DNA of 10,251 bases from JBEEMU01 sp043778315 (GTDB lineage Bacteria > Bacteroidota > Bacteroidia > Chitinophagales > Saprospiraceae), in the NCBI GenBank assembly GCA_043778315.1, contig JAYWGJ010000033.1:1-10251 (forward strand). The letters run 5' to 3'. This document shows positions 1 through 6,479 of the stretch, piece after piece. Each line of letters starts with the position of its first letter. Within the stretch, counting starts at the first letter, position 1. Made by a program: the position numbers and the translations under genes. The notes under the pieces are model-generated. The model worked only from the letters and a program-made list of their open reading frames with translations, had not been told where the DNA came from and made no database searches.

Positions 1-1989
1 GTCTTTGGGTCCGATAACGTATTTTGTGTTAAACAAACCATATACTGCCATATATTCGTTGGGTTTGCTAAGGTATTTTTCAATCATATTTTGTATTAAA
101 CCTAATTTGGCAGGGTGATAACCGCCCATACTTTTATGGTTGAACGATAACATAGCAGACTGAAACGGGTTGCCTCGAGAAAAATCGACCACTCTATAAT
201 GTAAATCTTTGTCTTGTTTGATTTGCGCATCGACGGGGCGACTTTCGCTGATTTTCGCTTTTTCGGTCGGTTCGGTGAAATTAGTATCATTCACAAATCG
301 TTTATCGACAATCCATAAGTCGCAGACGACGAGCAAGCCGAACGCGGAGAGCGCGATGCGCCAGTCGACCATTCGTTTTGCCATTGCCCAAAGCATACCC
401 GTTGCGATAGCCACAAAAACCATACTGCGCAAAATATCGGCAGCAAGCAAGGGCGCACGGTCGGCGCGGAGTGCCTGACCTAAGCCGTCGAGTTGCGGAC
501 GCAACTGCTCCATTATCGCCTGTCCTTCGGCGGCGTTTTTGCCCAACGACTGCCCAAGTTGCGCTATCATATTGGCATAACCAAAATCACCGCCGCCCAA
601 ACCGTAGAGCATAACCAAGATACCGAGCGTCGTTCCGCCTGCAATATACACGGCTTGCAGCTTTTTTTTGTCGTCAATCGTATTGTCAAAGATGGCTTGT
701 AAACCCAACATTGCTATAATGCTAAACGACAATTGCGCAATGCCCATCGCCATCGATACGGCGCGAAACTTATTGAATAATGGAAAATGGTCGAATAAAA
801 AGTAGTTGATGCCAGGCAGATTTTTGCCCCACGCAATCATTATCAGGAGCGATGTTGCGATAAGCAACGCCCATTTGACGCGGTCGCGGCTGAGTGCCAA
901 CCCGAGTACAAAAAGCAGGCAGATGACCGCGCCGAAATAAACGGGTCCAGAAGTAAAGGGCTGTTCGCCCCAATAATGACCGCAAAACTGCGATAATTGC
1001 TGCGCTAACTGTTGGTTTTGACTGCCAATTTGCTGCAAAGCAGCTAAGGAATTGCTGCTTTGGTCTTGCGCGAAATTGTCGGAACTGCTGCCGCCCTTGA
1101 AGTTAGGGACGAGGAGCGTAAAACTTTCGCCGATGCCGTAAGACCAGCCGAAAGCGTAATCTTTGTCGAGACCTGCTTCGGCAGGCGCGCCGTTTTTGCC
1201 TTTGAGGTCGGAGCCGCCGCGTATCGTTTCTTTGGTGTATTCGTAGGTGGTAGCGAGGCGCGGCAGCACCGTCACTACGGCGAGCAAACTCACCGCCGCT
1301 ATGATAGCCGTTCCTTTCAGAAATTGCGCTAATTGATTGTTAATCAAGGCATTAATACCTAAGCCAATCGCTACTATTGCGGCAAGCAAGGCAAAATAAT
1401 AAGTAATTTGTAAGTGATTGGAAAAGAGTTGCAACGAAAAAAATAAGGCGGTGATGCCGCCGCCGAGCCAATATTTGCCGCGCCACGCCAACAACATTCC
1501 TGCCAAAGTAGGTGCCATATATGCCATCGTGACGATTTTGACACTGTGTCCTGCTTCTTGCAGAATGACGTAATTACTGCTCAATCCGTAGCCGAGCGCG
1601 CCGATTATCGCTATCCGCCAGTCTATTTTCATTGCGATAAGCAACAAATAAAAACCGAGCATAACGAGCAAAGTAGTGAGGTGCGGGTCGGAGATGCCGC
1701 CGAAGAGCAGCGACGCGGTTTTGACGGGCTGAATCAGGTTCGTGTAGTTGCGCATACTGATTTGGTACGACGGCATTCCGCCGAAAGCGGCATTCGTCCA
1801 GAGCGGCGCAGGGTCGCCTTTCGCGATATAGTCTTGTATTTCGTGCTGCATTCCTGCGCCTTGCAGGTTGTCGCCTTGGCTCAAAACTTTGCCCGAAAGG
1901 GCAGGCGAATAGTACGCAAAAGCGACAATCATTAGCGTAGCGAACGCTATAATATGGGGGAGCAATAAACGAAGGTATTTGTTAGACAT
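1..1989 (-). CDS. YfhO-family multipass membrane protein (N-terminal 663 codons; C-terminus beyond left edge)
   Basis: This reading frame starts with MSNKYLRLLLPHII at 1989 and stays open to base 1, so the gene is cut by the window edge. A hydrophobic N-terminal segment is followed by a soluble loop with GDNLQGAGMQHE and by FGGMPSYQI, then many hydrophobic stretches. Further along it has TYEYTKETIRGGSDLKG, DYAFGWSYGIGESFTLLVPN and GGSSSDNF, which I recognise as conserved in the long YfhO-like proteins of Bacteroidota. The visible end, with HYRVVDFSRGNPF, FNHKSMGGYHPAKL and LFNTKYVIGPKD, is the start of the usual extracytoplasmic C-terminal part. Family members are about 800 residues, so roughly 150 are missing. 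They are polytopic inner-membrane proteins related to glycosyltransferase-C-type proteins and are thought to act in glycosylation of cell-envelope polymers; the substrate here is unknown. The frame is the same at both ends and I saw no frameshift. Its upstream region is filled with repeats, and no clear promoter was seen. Confidence 0.88.
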   Translation of the reverse strand, partial: MSNKYLRLLLPHIIAFATLMIVAFAYYSPALSGKVLSQGDNLQGAGMQHEIQDYIAKGDPAPLWTNAAFGGMPSYQISMRNYTNLIQPVKTASLLFGGISDPHLTTLLVMLGFYLLLIAMKIDWRIAIIGALGYGLSSNYVILQEAGHSVKIVTMAYMAPTLAGMLLAWRGKYWLGGGITALFFSLQLFSNHLQITYYFALLAAIVAIGLGINALINNQLAQFLKGTAIIAAVSLLAVVTVLPRLATTYEYTKETIRGGSDLKGKNGAPAEAGLDKDYAFGWSYGIGESFTLLVPNFKGGSSSDNFAQDQSSNSLAALQQIGSQNQQLAQQLSQFCGHYWGEQPFTSGPVYFGAVICLLFVLGLALSRDRVKWALLIATSLLIMIAWGKNLPGINYFLFDHFPLFNKFRAVSMAMGIAQLSFSIIAMLGLQAIFDNTIDDKKKLQAVYIAGGTTLGILVMLYGLGGGDFGYANMIAQLGQSLGKNAAEGQAIMEQLRPQLDGLGQALRADRAPLLAADILRSMVFVAIATGMLWAMAKRMVDWRIALSAFGLLVVCDLWIVDKRFVNDTNFTEPTEKAKISESRPVDAQIKQDKDLHYRVVDFSRGNPFQSAMLSFNHKSMGGYHPAKLGLIQNMIEKYLSKPNEYMAVYGLFNTKYVIGPKD

Positions 1990-1999
1990 CTTTTTCAGT

Positions 2000-2027
2000 G
2001 ATTAGTGATTAACGATTAGTGATTAAC
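2000..2027. repeat. 14-bp perfect tandem duplication upstream of the YfhO-family gene
   Basis: The unit gattagtgattaac occurs twice back to back (2000-2013 and 2014-2027), 11 bases upstream of the YfhO-family start codon at 1989. It lies in the probable 5' leader or promoter of that minus-strand gene. The unit itself contains gatta/gtgatta subrepeats, which suggests slippage or local duplication. No function can be assigned. Confidence 0.85.
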
Positions 2028-2044
2028 GCCGTCGGTGATAGTTT

Positions 2045-2307
2045 ACAGCTTATAGTTTTTTTGTGCCTTCCGCTCCTAAGTTTTGAGTTTTTAGTTCACA
2101 GCTTATAGTTTTTTTGTGCCTTCCGCTCCTAAGTTTTGAGTTTTTAGCTCACCGCTTTTAGTTTTTTGAGACAACCGCTCCTAAGTTTTGAGTTTTTAGC
2201 TCACCGCTTTTAGTTTTTTTGAGTTTTTAGCTTACCGCTTATAAGTTTTTAGCTTTTAGCTTACCGCTTTTAGTTTTTTTTAGCTTACAGCTTACAGTTT
2301 CCAGCTT
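2045..2307. repeat. Degenerate tandem repeat array, about seven copies, between phoU and the YfhO-family gene
   Basis: Each copy begins with the seed acagctta or accgcttt(t)a and ends with a tttttagctc/tttagctt-like segment. The copies run at about 2045-2097, 2098-2150, 2151-2202, 2203-2233, 2234-2262, 2263-2286 and 2287-2307. The first two are 53 bp and nearly identical. The third is 52 bp and diverged in the middle. The remaining copies have lost the internal block containing ccgctcctaagttttgag and shrink to about 21-31 bp. The array reaches the phoU stop codon. There are no unique spacers, so it is not CRISPR. On the minus strand it is an A-rich tract between two genes. This and the duplication at 2000-2027 fill nearly all of the 316-bp gap; I see no gene in it. 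Confidence 0.85.
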
Positions 2308-2971
2308 ACGGCTTTCCTGTTTGTTTTGTACTATGTTTATCGACCGTTCTGCCTAAGTAATAAATGGTTTCTTCGGTGATATTTTTGGTGAGTTCGGCGA
2401 TGCGCTCCATTTTTTGAATGTACGACGCGAGGTGCAGATAGAGCGCGATGTCGGTTTCGTGCTGCTCGGCATACGCTACGAGTATGGGCGTGGCGCGGGC
2501 GGTGATTTCGCGGAGGCGCGCCTCTTTGGCGAACACGCCGCGTGCTACTTCTACGTCCTCGAAGTTGTAGCCCTGCGTCGCGTCGTTGAGAATCATGATG
2601 ACGAGGTGGAACATTTCTTGGAGCTGCACCTGTTGGAGGAGGTCGTCGGGGAACTTGGTGTCGCGTTGGAGCACGATGCGCCCCATCATGTCGGCGTGGT
2701 CGCCGATGCGCTCGAGTTGTATATTGATTTTGAGGGCGGAGATGATAAATCGCAGCCTGCCGCCTTGTATTCTGTGTCGATTGAGGAGGTACTCGCAGTC
2801 GCGATCGATGCTCATTTCTAAGGAATTGACTCGTGCTTCGTAGTGTAGCACTTCGCGGGCGTAGTCTTTGTCGAGCAGCAAAAAGGCTTGGTGCGCCAGC
2901 GTTACCTGCGAGCGCACCAAGTCAATCATGGTCATCAATTGAGCTTTTAAATATTCTAATTTTTCTTCCAT
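2306..2971 (-). CDS. phoU: PhoU phosphate-signalling regulator
   Basis: The 221-residue product matches the PhoU family in length and layout: two related three-helix-bundle halves, each carrying a metal-binding signature. The first half has RDCEYLLNRHRIQGGRLRF leading to IQLERIGDHADMMGRIV (ERIGDHAD at residues 87-94). The second half has YIQKMERIAELTKNITEE (residues 184-201), where the usual aspartate after ERIA/G is a glutamate (E193). PhoU is a cytoplasmic peripheral protein that in characterised bacteria links the PstSCAB phosphate transporter to the PhoR sensor kinase and keeps the Pho regulon off when phosphate is plentiful. No pst or phoBR genes lie in this window. The gene starts 51 bp after the stop codon of the upstream lipoprotein gene on the same strand, so the two may be cotranscribed. 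The C-terminal tail overlaps the edge of the repeat array. Confidence 0.93.
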   Translation of the reverse strand: MEEKLEYLKAQLMTMIDLVRSQVTLAHQAFLLLDKDYAREVLHYEARVNSLEMSIDRDCEYLLNRHRIQGGRLRFIISALKINIQLERIGDHADMMGRIVLQRDTKFPDDLLQQVQLQEMFHLVIMILNDATQGYNFEDVEVARGVFAKEARLREITARATPILVAYAEQHETDIALYLHLASYIQKMERIAELTKNITEETIYYLGRTVDKHSTKQTGKP

Positions 2972-3022
2972 AAAAATAAAATTTTTTAAACGAATTTATC
3001 GGGTTTCAATAAACACACCTAC

Positions 3023-3739
3023 TTAAAATTTTATCTCATTATTTAGCTTCACCTTGCCTTTCACTACATCGAGCATACTCGCCTCGAGCGTGACCGTTTT
3101 TTTATCTGCGCTAACGGTAGCGGCTTTATTTGCCGTTTTTCTGACTTCTTTGGGCGTATGCACTAATATAGTGTATTTCATATCTTTGAGCATTTGCGAG
3201 GTCATTTCCTCCGTTTCTTTGTCCGCACCGCCCGTTTTGAGGAGGTTTTTGTCGTAATTGCCTTTTTCGCCGCGTTTGAAAGTGCCGCCCTTAAAGTTGT
3301 ATAGGTTTTTTGTTGCCTCCAATTCTTTTTTGGCGGTTACGGCTTCGTCGCCTGTTTTTTTGGCTGCCGAAAACAGTCCATTTTCGTAGAGCGCATTATT
3401 GAGCGCGTCCGCGTCCTTAAAGTCCATACTGATGGTATAGACATAATCTTTGGTGAGGTTTTTTTTGATATTAGAGATGCCTTTCGACTTATCAAAAGTA
3501 ACCCAGTTGCTCACAACCGCCGAGTCGGTGGTATGTTTGGTAGCTGCCATTTTGTCGTTGAGCGAGTCGGGCATCATACTCGTCATCATACTCATCGCTT
3601 TGCTCATATCGATGGTGGTGCTGTACGTTCCCGAGCCGTTTTTATTCAAAAAAAGCTCTTCGATAATATCAAAACAACTGGTAAAAGTAGTAGCTACGCT
3701 CAATAAGAGCGCGAAATAAAGGAGGTTTGTTTTTTTCAT
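3023..3739 (-). CDS. Conserved lipoprotein of unknown function, probably cotranscribed with phoU
   Basis: The 238-residue product starts with a lipoprotein signal peptide: MKK, a hydrophobic stretch, and a lipobox ending in TSC at residues 20-22, so Cys22 should be lipidated. After it come FDIIEELFLNKNGSGTY and TTIDMSKAMSMMTSMM. This resembles small Bacteroidota lipoproteins that begin with a 'dGsG.y...iDms' segment, but I cannot name a characterised family. The rest is lysine- and threonine-rich with alternating beta-like segments and has no visible enzyme motif. It is presumably anchored in the outer or inner membrane facing the periplasm. A promoter-like pair lies upstream at 3787-3817. 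The close downstream phoU gene suggests a two-gene transcript, but nothing in the protein itself points to phosphate. Confidence 0.85.
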   Translation of the reverse strand: MKKTNLLYFALLLSVATTFTSCFDIIEELFLNKNGSGTYSTTIDMSKAMSMMTSMMPDSLNDKMAATKHTTDSAVVSNWVTFDKSKGISNIKKNLTKDYVYTISMDFKDADALNNALYENGLFSAAKKTGDEAVTAKKELEATKNLYNFKGGTFKRGEKGNYDKNLLKTGGADKETEEMTSQMLKDMKYTILVHTPKEVRKTANKAATVSADKKTVTLEASMLDVVKGKVKLNNEIKF

Positions 3740-3786
3740 GGGTTTTTTTTATTGTTTTACAATATTAATATTACATTTTCAATATG

Positions 3787-3817
3787 CAAAGGAACGATTT
3801 TTTTTAATTCATTCAAA
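3787..3817 (-). promoter_or_regulatory. Bacteroidota-type promoter for the lipoprotein-phoU unit
   Basis: Read on the minus strand, TTTG (3817-3814) is followed after 19 bases by TTCCTTTG (3794-3787). This fits the Bacteroidota -33 TTTG / -7 TAnnTTTG pattern with one mismatch (T for A at the second -7 position). The -7 element lies 47 bases before the start codon at 3739. Transcription would begin near 3780. It is a pattern match only. Confidence 0.5.
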
Positions 3818-3834
3818 GTGAACTAATAATTAGT

Positions 3835-3866
3835 TTTGGTTGTTGTCAACTATTGTGTTATTTTTG
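3835..3866 (+). promoter_or_regulatory. Bacteroidota-type promoter for the PIN toxin-antitoxin operon
   Basis: TTTG at 3835-3838 and a full-consensus TATTTTTG at 3859-3866 are separated by 20 bases, as expected for the Bacteroidota housekeeping sigma factor. The predicted start of transcription is near 3873, leaving a leader of about 80 bases that contains the AATCAT repeats before the antitoxin start at 3952. It is back to back with the minus-strand promoter at 3787-3817. Confidence 0.6.
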
Positions 3867-3915
3867 TGCGGAGTTTGGGTTTTGGCACTGAAATTCAAAT
3901 CATCATTGTAGAATA

Positions 3916-3951
3916 AATCATAAAAAAAATCATTTTCAAAATCATAAAAAT
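3916..3951 (+). repeat. Leader repeat, copy 1 (28 bases identical to copy 2), with 12-bp AATCAT periodicity
   Basis: Bases 3923-3950 are identical to 4591-4618. The segment reads as three 12-bp units beginning with aatcat (3916, 3928, 3940), the last ending directly at the antitoxin ATG. It contains the near-palindrome attttcaaaat. It could be an operator for the antitoxin or simply an A-rich leader; neither is shown. Confidence 0.85.
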
Positions 3952-4182
3952 ATGAAAACTTTAAATGTTTCTATTTCAGATATAGAATTTAATAAATTTG
4001 GTTTAAAACAAGAACAACTGAATTTTACTGACTTTATCGAGTTGGTAAGCAAGGAGTTAATGCGGCAAAACCTAAGTAAATGCGTAGAGTTGGCGCAAAA
4101 ATACGGCTTATCGCAAATGACGATGGACGAAATCTCAAATGAAGTAAAAGCGGTACGAAAAAATGCAAAAAATCGTCATTGA
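3952..4182 (+). CDS. Antitoxin of a PIN-domain toxin-antitoxin pair
   Basis: This 76-residue protein has the sequence pattern of small antitoxins encoded just before PIN_3-family toxins. It begins MKTLNVSISDIEFNKFGL, has an acidic/hydrophobic helix around FIELVSKELMRQ (residues 27-38), and ends with the segment YGLSQMTMDEISNEVKAVR followed by AKNRH. The pattern of a folded N-terminal part and a charged helical tail fits a protein that binds DNA or dimerises at the N-terminus and wraps its toxin with the tail. It overlaps the toxin gene by 20 bases, so translation is probably coupled. Its start is set by the full promoter at 3835-3866 and the A-rich leader. Assignment rests on position and resemblance; no ribbon-helix-helix or AbrB motif is obvious. 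Confidence 0.8.
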   Translation: MKTLNVSISDIEFNKFGLKQEQLNFTDFIELVSKELMRQNLSKCVELAQKYGLSQMTMDEISNEVKAVRKNAKNRH

Positions 4183-4582
4183 TACTAATGTGATCGTATC
4201 GAGTTTAATTCAGCGCAGCTACCCAAATTTTATTATTAATGAAATTTTCATTGGCGATAAGTTTCAGCTTTGTGTTTCCGCACAGCTAATGAGCGAGTAC
4301 TACGAAGTACTATCACGACCTAAATTTGCTAATTTTAAGGATTTTTTTCTTCGTGCTGAAATGTTGCTTGTAGAAATTGAGGCAAAAGCCGTAAATTATT
4401 CACCTACTATAAAGCTGAATATTATTGCAGACGAAGACGACAACATGATTTTAGAATTGGCAGACGAATGTGTAGCTGATTTTATTATAACAGGTAATAC
4501 CAATGATTTTACCCTTCCGAGTTATAAACAAACAAAAATTGTAAGCCCTCGAACTTATTGGGAGCAATACAAACCAAATTAA
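4163..4582 (+). CDS. PIN-domain toxin, putative endoribonuclease (PIN_3 / TIGR00305-like)
   Basis: The 139-residue product is a single PIN domain. It opens with KIVIDTNVIVSSL, giving the first acidic metal ligand D7, followed by SAQLMSEYYEVLSRPKF with candidate ligand E45 or E48. Next comes IIADEDDNMILELADECVAD (D92/D93 and D106 region), and it closes with FIITGNTNDF and VSPRTYWE. PIN toxins are Mg-dependent RNases that cleave cellular RNA when their antitoxin is degraded. The last acidic position common in the 'TGD.D' motif is asparagine here (N112), but a nearby D115 remains and 'TGN' variants occur in this branch, so I do not infer loss of activity. It is encoded in a 20-base overlap with its antitoxin, and the bacilliredoxin gene follows 40 bases later. 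Confidence 0.9.
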   Translation: MQKIVIDTNVIVSSLIQRSYPNFIINEIFIGDKFQLCVSAQLMSEYYEVLSRPKFANFKDFFLRAEMLLVEIEAKAVNYSPTIKLNIIADEDDNMILELADECVADFIITGNTNDFTLPSYKQTKIVSPRTYWEQYKPN

Positions 4583-4590
4583 ACCATACT

Positions 4591-4619
4591 AAAAAAATCA
4601 TTTTCAAAATCATAAAAAA
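4591..4619 (+). repeat. Leader repeat, copy 2, just before the bacilliredoxin gene
   Basis: Bases 4591-4618 repeat 3923-3950 exactly. Similarity extends a few bases to the left, with a 2-base gap. It fills almost the whole space between the toxin stop and the bacilliredoxin ATG at 4623. Together the two copies bracket the toxin-antitoxin module as direct repeats about 670 bp apart. Confidence 0.85.
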
Positions 4620-4622
4620 ATC

Positions 4623-5039
4623 ATGTATCCAGAAGAAATAGTAGCGCCGATGAAAGCCGAACTCACGGCTATCGGCTTCCACAGCCTTACTTCGGCAGCC
4701 GAAGTGACGGCGCAAATAGCGAATACCGAAGGCAGTATGTTGTTGGTGTTCAACTCGGTGTGCGGCTGTGCGGCAGCAGGTGCGCGCCCAGGCGTGCGCA
4801 TGGCGTTGGAAGGCGCGGGCAAACGCCCCGACCGTTTAGTGACCGTTTTTGCGGGTGTAGATACCGAAGCGGTGGCGCAGGCGCGCCAGTTTTTGGCACC
4901 GTACCCAGCGTCATCGCCGTCAATCGCGCTGTTCAAAGACGGCAATTTAATTCATTTTGTGGAGCGACATTTCATCGAGGGTCGCCCAGCAGCGATGATT
5001 GCGGAACACCTCAAAGGTGTGATGGACGAAAAACTATAA
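4623..5039 (+). CDS. Bacilliredoxin, BrxA/BrxB family (thiol-disulfide protein)
   Basis: The 138-residue product is a full-length BrxA/BrxB (formerly YphP/YqiW, DUF1094) protein with a thioredoxin-like fold. It begins MYPEEIVAPMKAEL, as family members typically do. It carries the signature FNSVCGCAAAGARPGV with the CGC active site (C47, C49), and ends with FVERHFIEGRPAAMIAEHL. In Firmicutes these cytoplasmic proteins remove bacillithiol from mixed disulfides on proteins. Whether this organism makes bacillithiol cannot be told from this window, so the partner thiol is inferred. The gene lies 40 bases after the PIN toxin gene, has no separate clear promoter, and may be read from the toxin-antitoxin promoter. 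It ends about 40 bases before a strong terminator. Confidence 0.93.
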   Translation: MYPEEIVAPMKAELTAIGFHSLTSAAEVTAQIANTEGSMLLVFNSVCGCAAAGARPGVRMALEGAGKRPDRLVTVFAGVDTEAVAQARQFLAPYPASSPSIALFKDGNLIHFVERHFIEGRPAAMIAEHLKGVMDEKL

Positions 5040-5080
5040 GTATTTTCTTGGGTTTTACCCAAATAGCGGTATTTAAAATA

Positions 5081-5129
5081 AAAAAACGAATTACCCGTCG
5101 CTACAACAGTAACGGGTAATTCGTTTTTT
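5081..5129. terminator. Bidirectional intrinsic terminator
   Basis: A perfect 18-bp inverted repeat (5081-5098 with 5112-5129) and a 13-base loop has a GC-containing core (acgggtaattcg) flanked by A and T runs. Reading on either strand gives a stem followed by a U-tract. It lies between the bacilliredoxin gene (ends 5039, plus) and the DUF4783 gene (ends 5171, minus), so it can end both convergent transcripts. Confidence 0.92.
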
Positions 5130-5170
5130 TACAATAATCGTACTAAAAATAATATTTTTGTAGAAAAATA

Positions 5171-5557
5171 CTATTTCCGTTCGAAACGGAGTTCTTGGAT
5201 TTTGAACTGTCCGCTCACATCGCGGAGGTAAACCATGACGCGCATAGTTTTGCCGCCTGCGGTGAGGTCACCGATGCCGTAGTGCGAAGTTTGGTCTTTC
5301 GAGATGCCCTGGTGCAAAAGCTGAAAACCAGTTACCGCGTTCGTCGCAAAAAACTTTTTGAGTTCGGCAACCGCTTCTACTTTTTCTACTTTCGTCTCCG
5401 TACCTAATACGAACAAATCAACTTGATTGTCCATGTATTTGGAGAGCGTGGCGGCATCGCCTTTGCCGATAGCTTGGGTGATTCCGCCAAAATCTGGCGC
5501 GTAGGTCGTGGCGGCTATAAAGGGGATTGCTAACAGAAATAAGATAAATTTTTTCAT
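5171..5557 (-). CDS. DUF4783 domain protein, exported
   Basis: The 128-residue product has an N-terminal signal peptide (MKKFILFLLAIPFIAATTYA, cleavage likely after about residue 20) and then one DUF4783 domain. Supporting features are the ITQAIGKGDAATLSKYMDN segment, VDLFVLGTE, AVAELKKFFATN, LLHQGISKDQTSHYGIGDL, and the closing beta strands MRVMVYLRD and FKIQELRFERK. The layout resembles the cystatin-like NTF2 superfamily fold seen in small periplasmic Bacteroidota proteins. No function is known for the family and no catalytic residues are visible. It has no transcriptional partner: the convergent gene is beyond the shared terminator, and an AT-rich gap lies upstream. Confidence 0.88.
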   Translation of the reverse strand: MKKFILFLLAIPFIAATTYAPDFGGITQAIGKGDAATLSKYMDNQVDLFVLGTETKVEKVEAVAELKKFFATNAVTGFQLLHQGISKDQTSHYGIGDLTAGGKTMRVMVYLRDVSGQFKIQELRFERK

Positions 5558-6042
5558 ACTCAGAATACTAATTGTAAAATGTTTTAAAAGAGAGAGCTTA
5601 CTGTATTATTTTTTGTCAAAAAAATCATTGCACTTTTGTGACGATTGCGACCCTAAAAGCTAAGGTCTGTTGTTTTAAATATAAATTGTGTTTCTCTAAT
5701 GTGTAATCGAATTTTGTGCCAAACTTGACTTTTACACAAAAAAATAAATTAATATTTTATTTATACGATAATTGTTTACTAATACTAGTAAAAATATGGA
5801 TTTACTATGTCACATCATATTGCTTATCGCTAATATATTCATATTATCAATAAGTATTCCAAAAAGTCAAAATATTAAAAATATATACATAAAAATTATA
5901 TTTATTTTTAAACCGCGAAAATTTTAGGTCTTTTGGTGGCTTGTGACAGCTAATTTTTGTCGTTTGCGATGTTATAAATATGCTTACATTTGTGTTGTGG
6001 TAATGTATTTGCTTAACGCTTAATTTTTAAAATCTAACCCAA
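5558..6042. other. AT-rich intergenic region between divergent genes
   Basis: This 485-bp gap separates the DUF4783 gene (minus) from the DUF2846-like lipoprotein gene (plus). It is markedly AT-rich, especially 5740-5910. It holds the promoter at 5963-5992 and a 7-bp inverted repeat, tttacta/tagtaaa (5775-5781 and 5786-5792). A 43-codon open frame (5796-5927, MDLLCHIILLIANIF..., no clear ribosome site) is probably chance in AT-rich DNA. I found no tRNA or other RNA gene by eye, and no convincing promoter for the DUF4783 gene. Confidence 0.6.
5963..5992 (+). promoter_or_regulatory. Bacteroidota-type promoter for the DUF2846-like lipoprotein
   Basis: TTTG at 5963-5966 and a full-consensus TACATTTG at 5985-5992 are separated by 18 bases. 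Transcription should start near 5999, giving a leader of about 43 bases to the ATG at 6043. Confidence 0.6.
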
Positions 6043-6477
6043 ATGAAAAAACTTTTAGGCTTATTCGCCGTCGCGCTACTCACGTCTTGTGCGGGCAGCA
6101 CACAGTTCACGCAATTTGCGCCGTTTGCAGGTAAAGACGCTGTTCCACCTACAGCTCTCGCACGGATTTTTGTGTTGCGCCCGACCGATTTTGCGTCGTC
6201 GCTCACCATGAAAGTGTATTGCAACACCCGTTTGGTGGGCAAAACTGGACCGAAAAGTTTTTTGGGTTGGGACGTAGAGCCAGGCGAATACATGATTAGC
6301 ACAATCGCCGAAAACAAGGTTTATTTGCCGCTTTCCGCGAAAGCAGGTGAGACGTATTATATACAGCAAACGCCCAAAGTCGGCTTCGTGAAGGCGCAAG
6401 TTGCGCTCGAGCTTATGGACGCGCACATCGGGCAGCCGACGTTGGATAAACTCCAAAAACCGCGATTGCGGCGGTAA
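6043..6477 (+). CDS. DUF2846-like lipoprotein
   Basis: The 144-residue product starts with a lipoprotein signal peptide (MKKLLGLFAVALLTSC) whose lipobox LTSC puts the lipidated cysteine at residue 16. The mature part has ARIFVLRPTDFASSLTMKVY, then LVGKTGPKSFLGWDVEPGEY, and AKAGETYYIQQTP. This order (RIFVLRP, a carbohydrate-binding-like beta sandwich with 'GxY' turn, then 'aGktYYi') is typical of DUF2846 proteins, which are small envelope lipoproteins of unknown role. The start is supported by a promoter at 5963-5992. No terminator was seen after it; instead two hairpins follow at 6485-6530. Confidence 0.8.
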   Translation: MKKLLGLFAVALLTSCAGSTQFTQFAPFAGKDAVPPTALARIFVLRPTDFASSLTMKVYCNTRLVGKTGPKSFLGWDVEPGEYMISTIAENKVYLPLSAKAGETYYIQQTPKVGFVKAQVALELMDAHIGQPTLDKLQKPRLRR

Positions 6478-6479
6478 AA

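Noticed and set aside
2045..2307. CRISPR array
   Set aside because: Copies are contiguous with no unique spacers, unit lengths vary from 53 to about 21 bp, and no cas genes are present.
2414..2821. Long plus-strand open frame opposite phoU
   Set aside because: It lies inside phoU, whose protein clearly matches its family; the reverse frame is open because of codon composition.
4163..4582. Catalytically dead PIN toxin because of N112 in place of aspartate
   Set aside because: TGN variants occur in this branch of PIN proteins and the other acidic residues (D7, E45/E48, D92/D93, D115) are present.
4610..4945. Minus-strand frame over the bacilliredoxin gene
   Set aside because: The plus-strand frame has the CGC active site and full-length family match; this one is a shadow.
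5796..5927. 43-codon hydrophobic small ORF in the AT-rich gap
   Set aside because: No convincing ribosome site or promoter, composition matches surrounding AT-rich DNA, and no family is recognised; kept only as a note in the intergenic entry.
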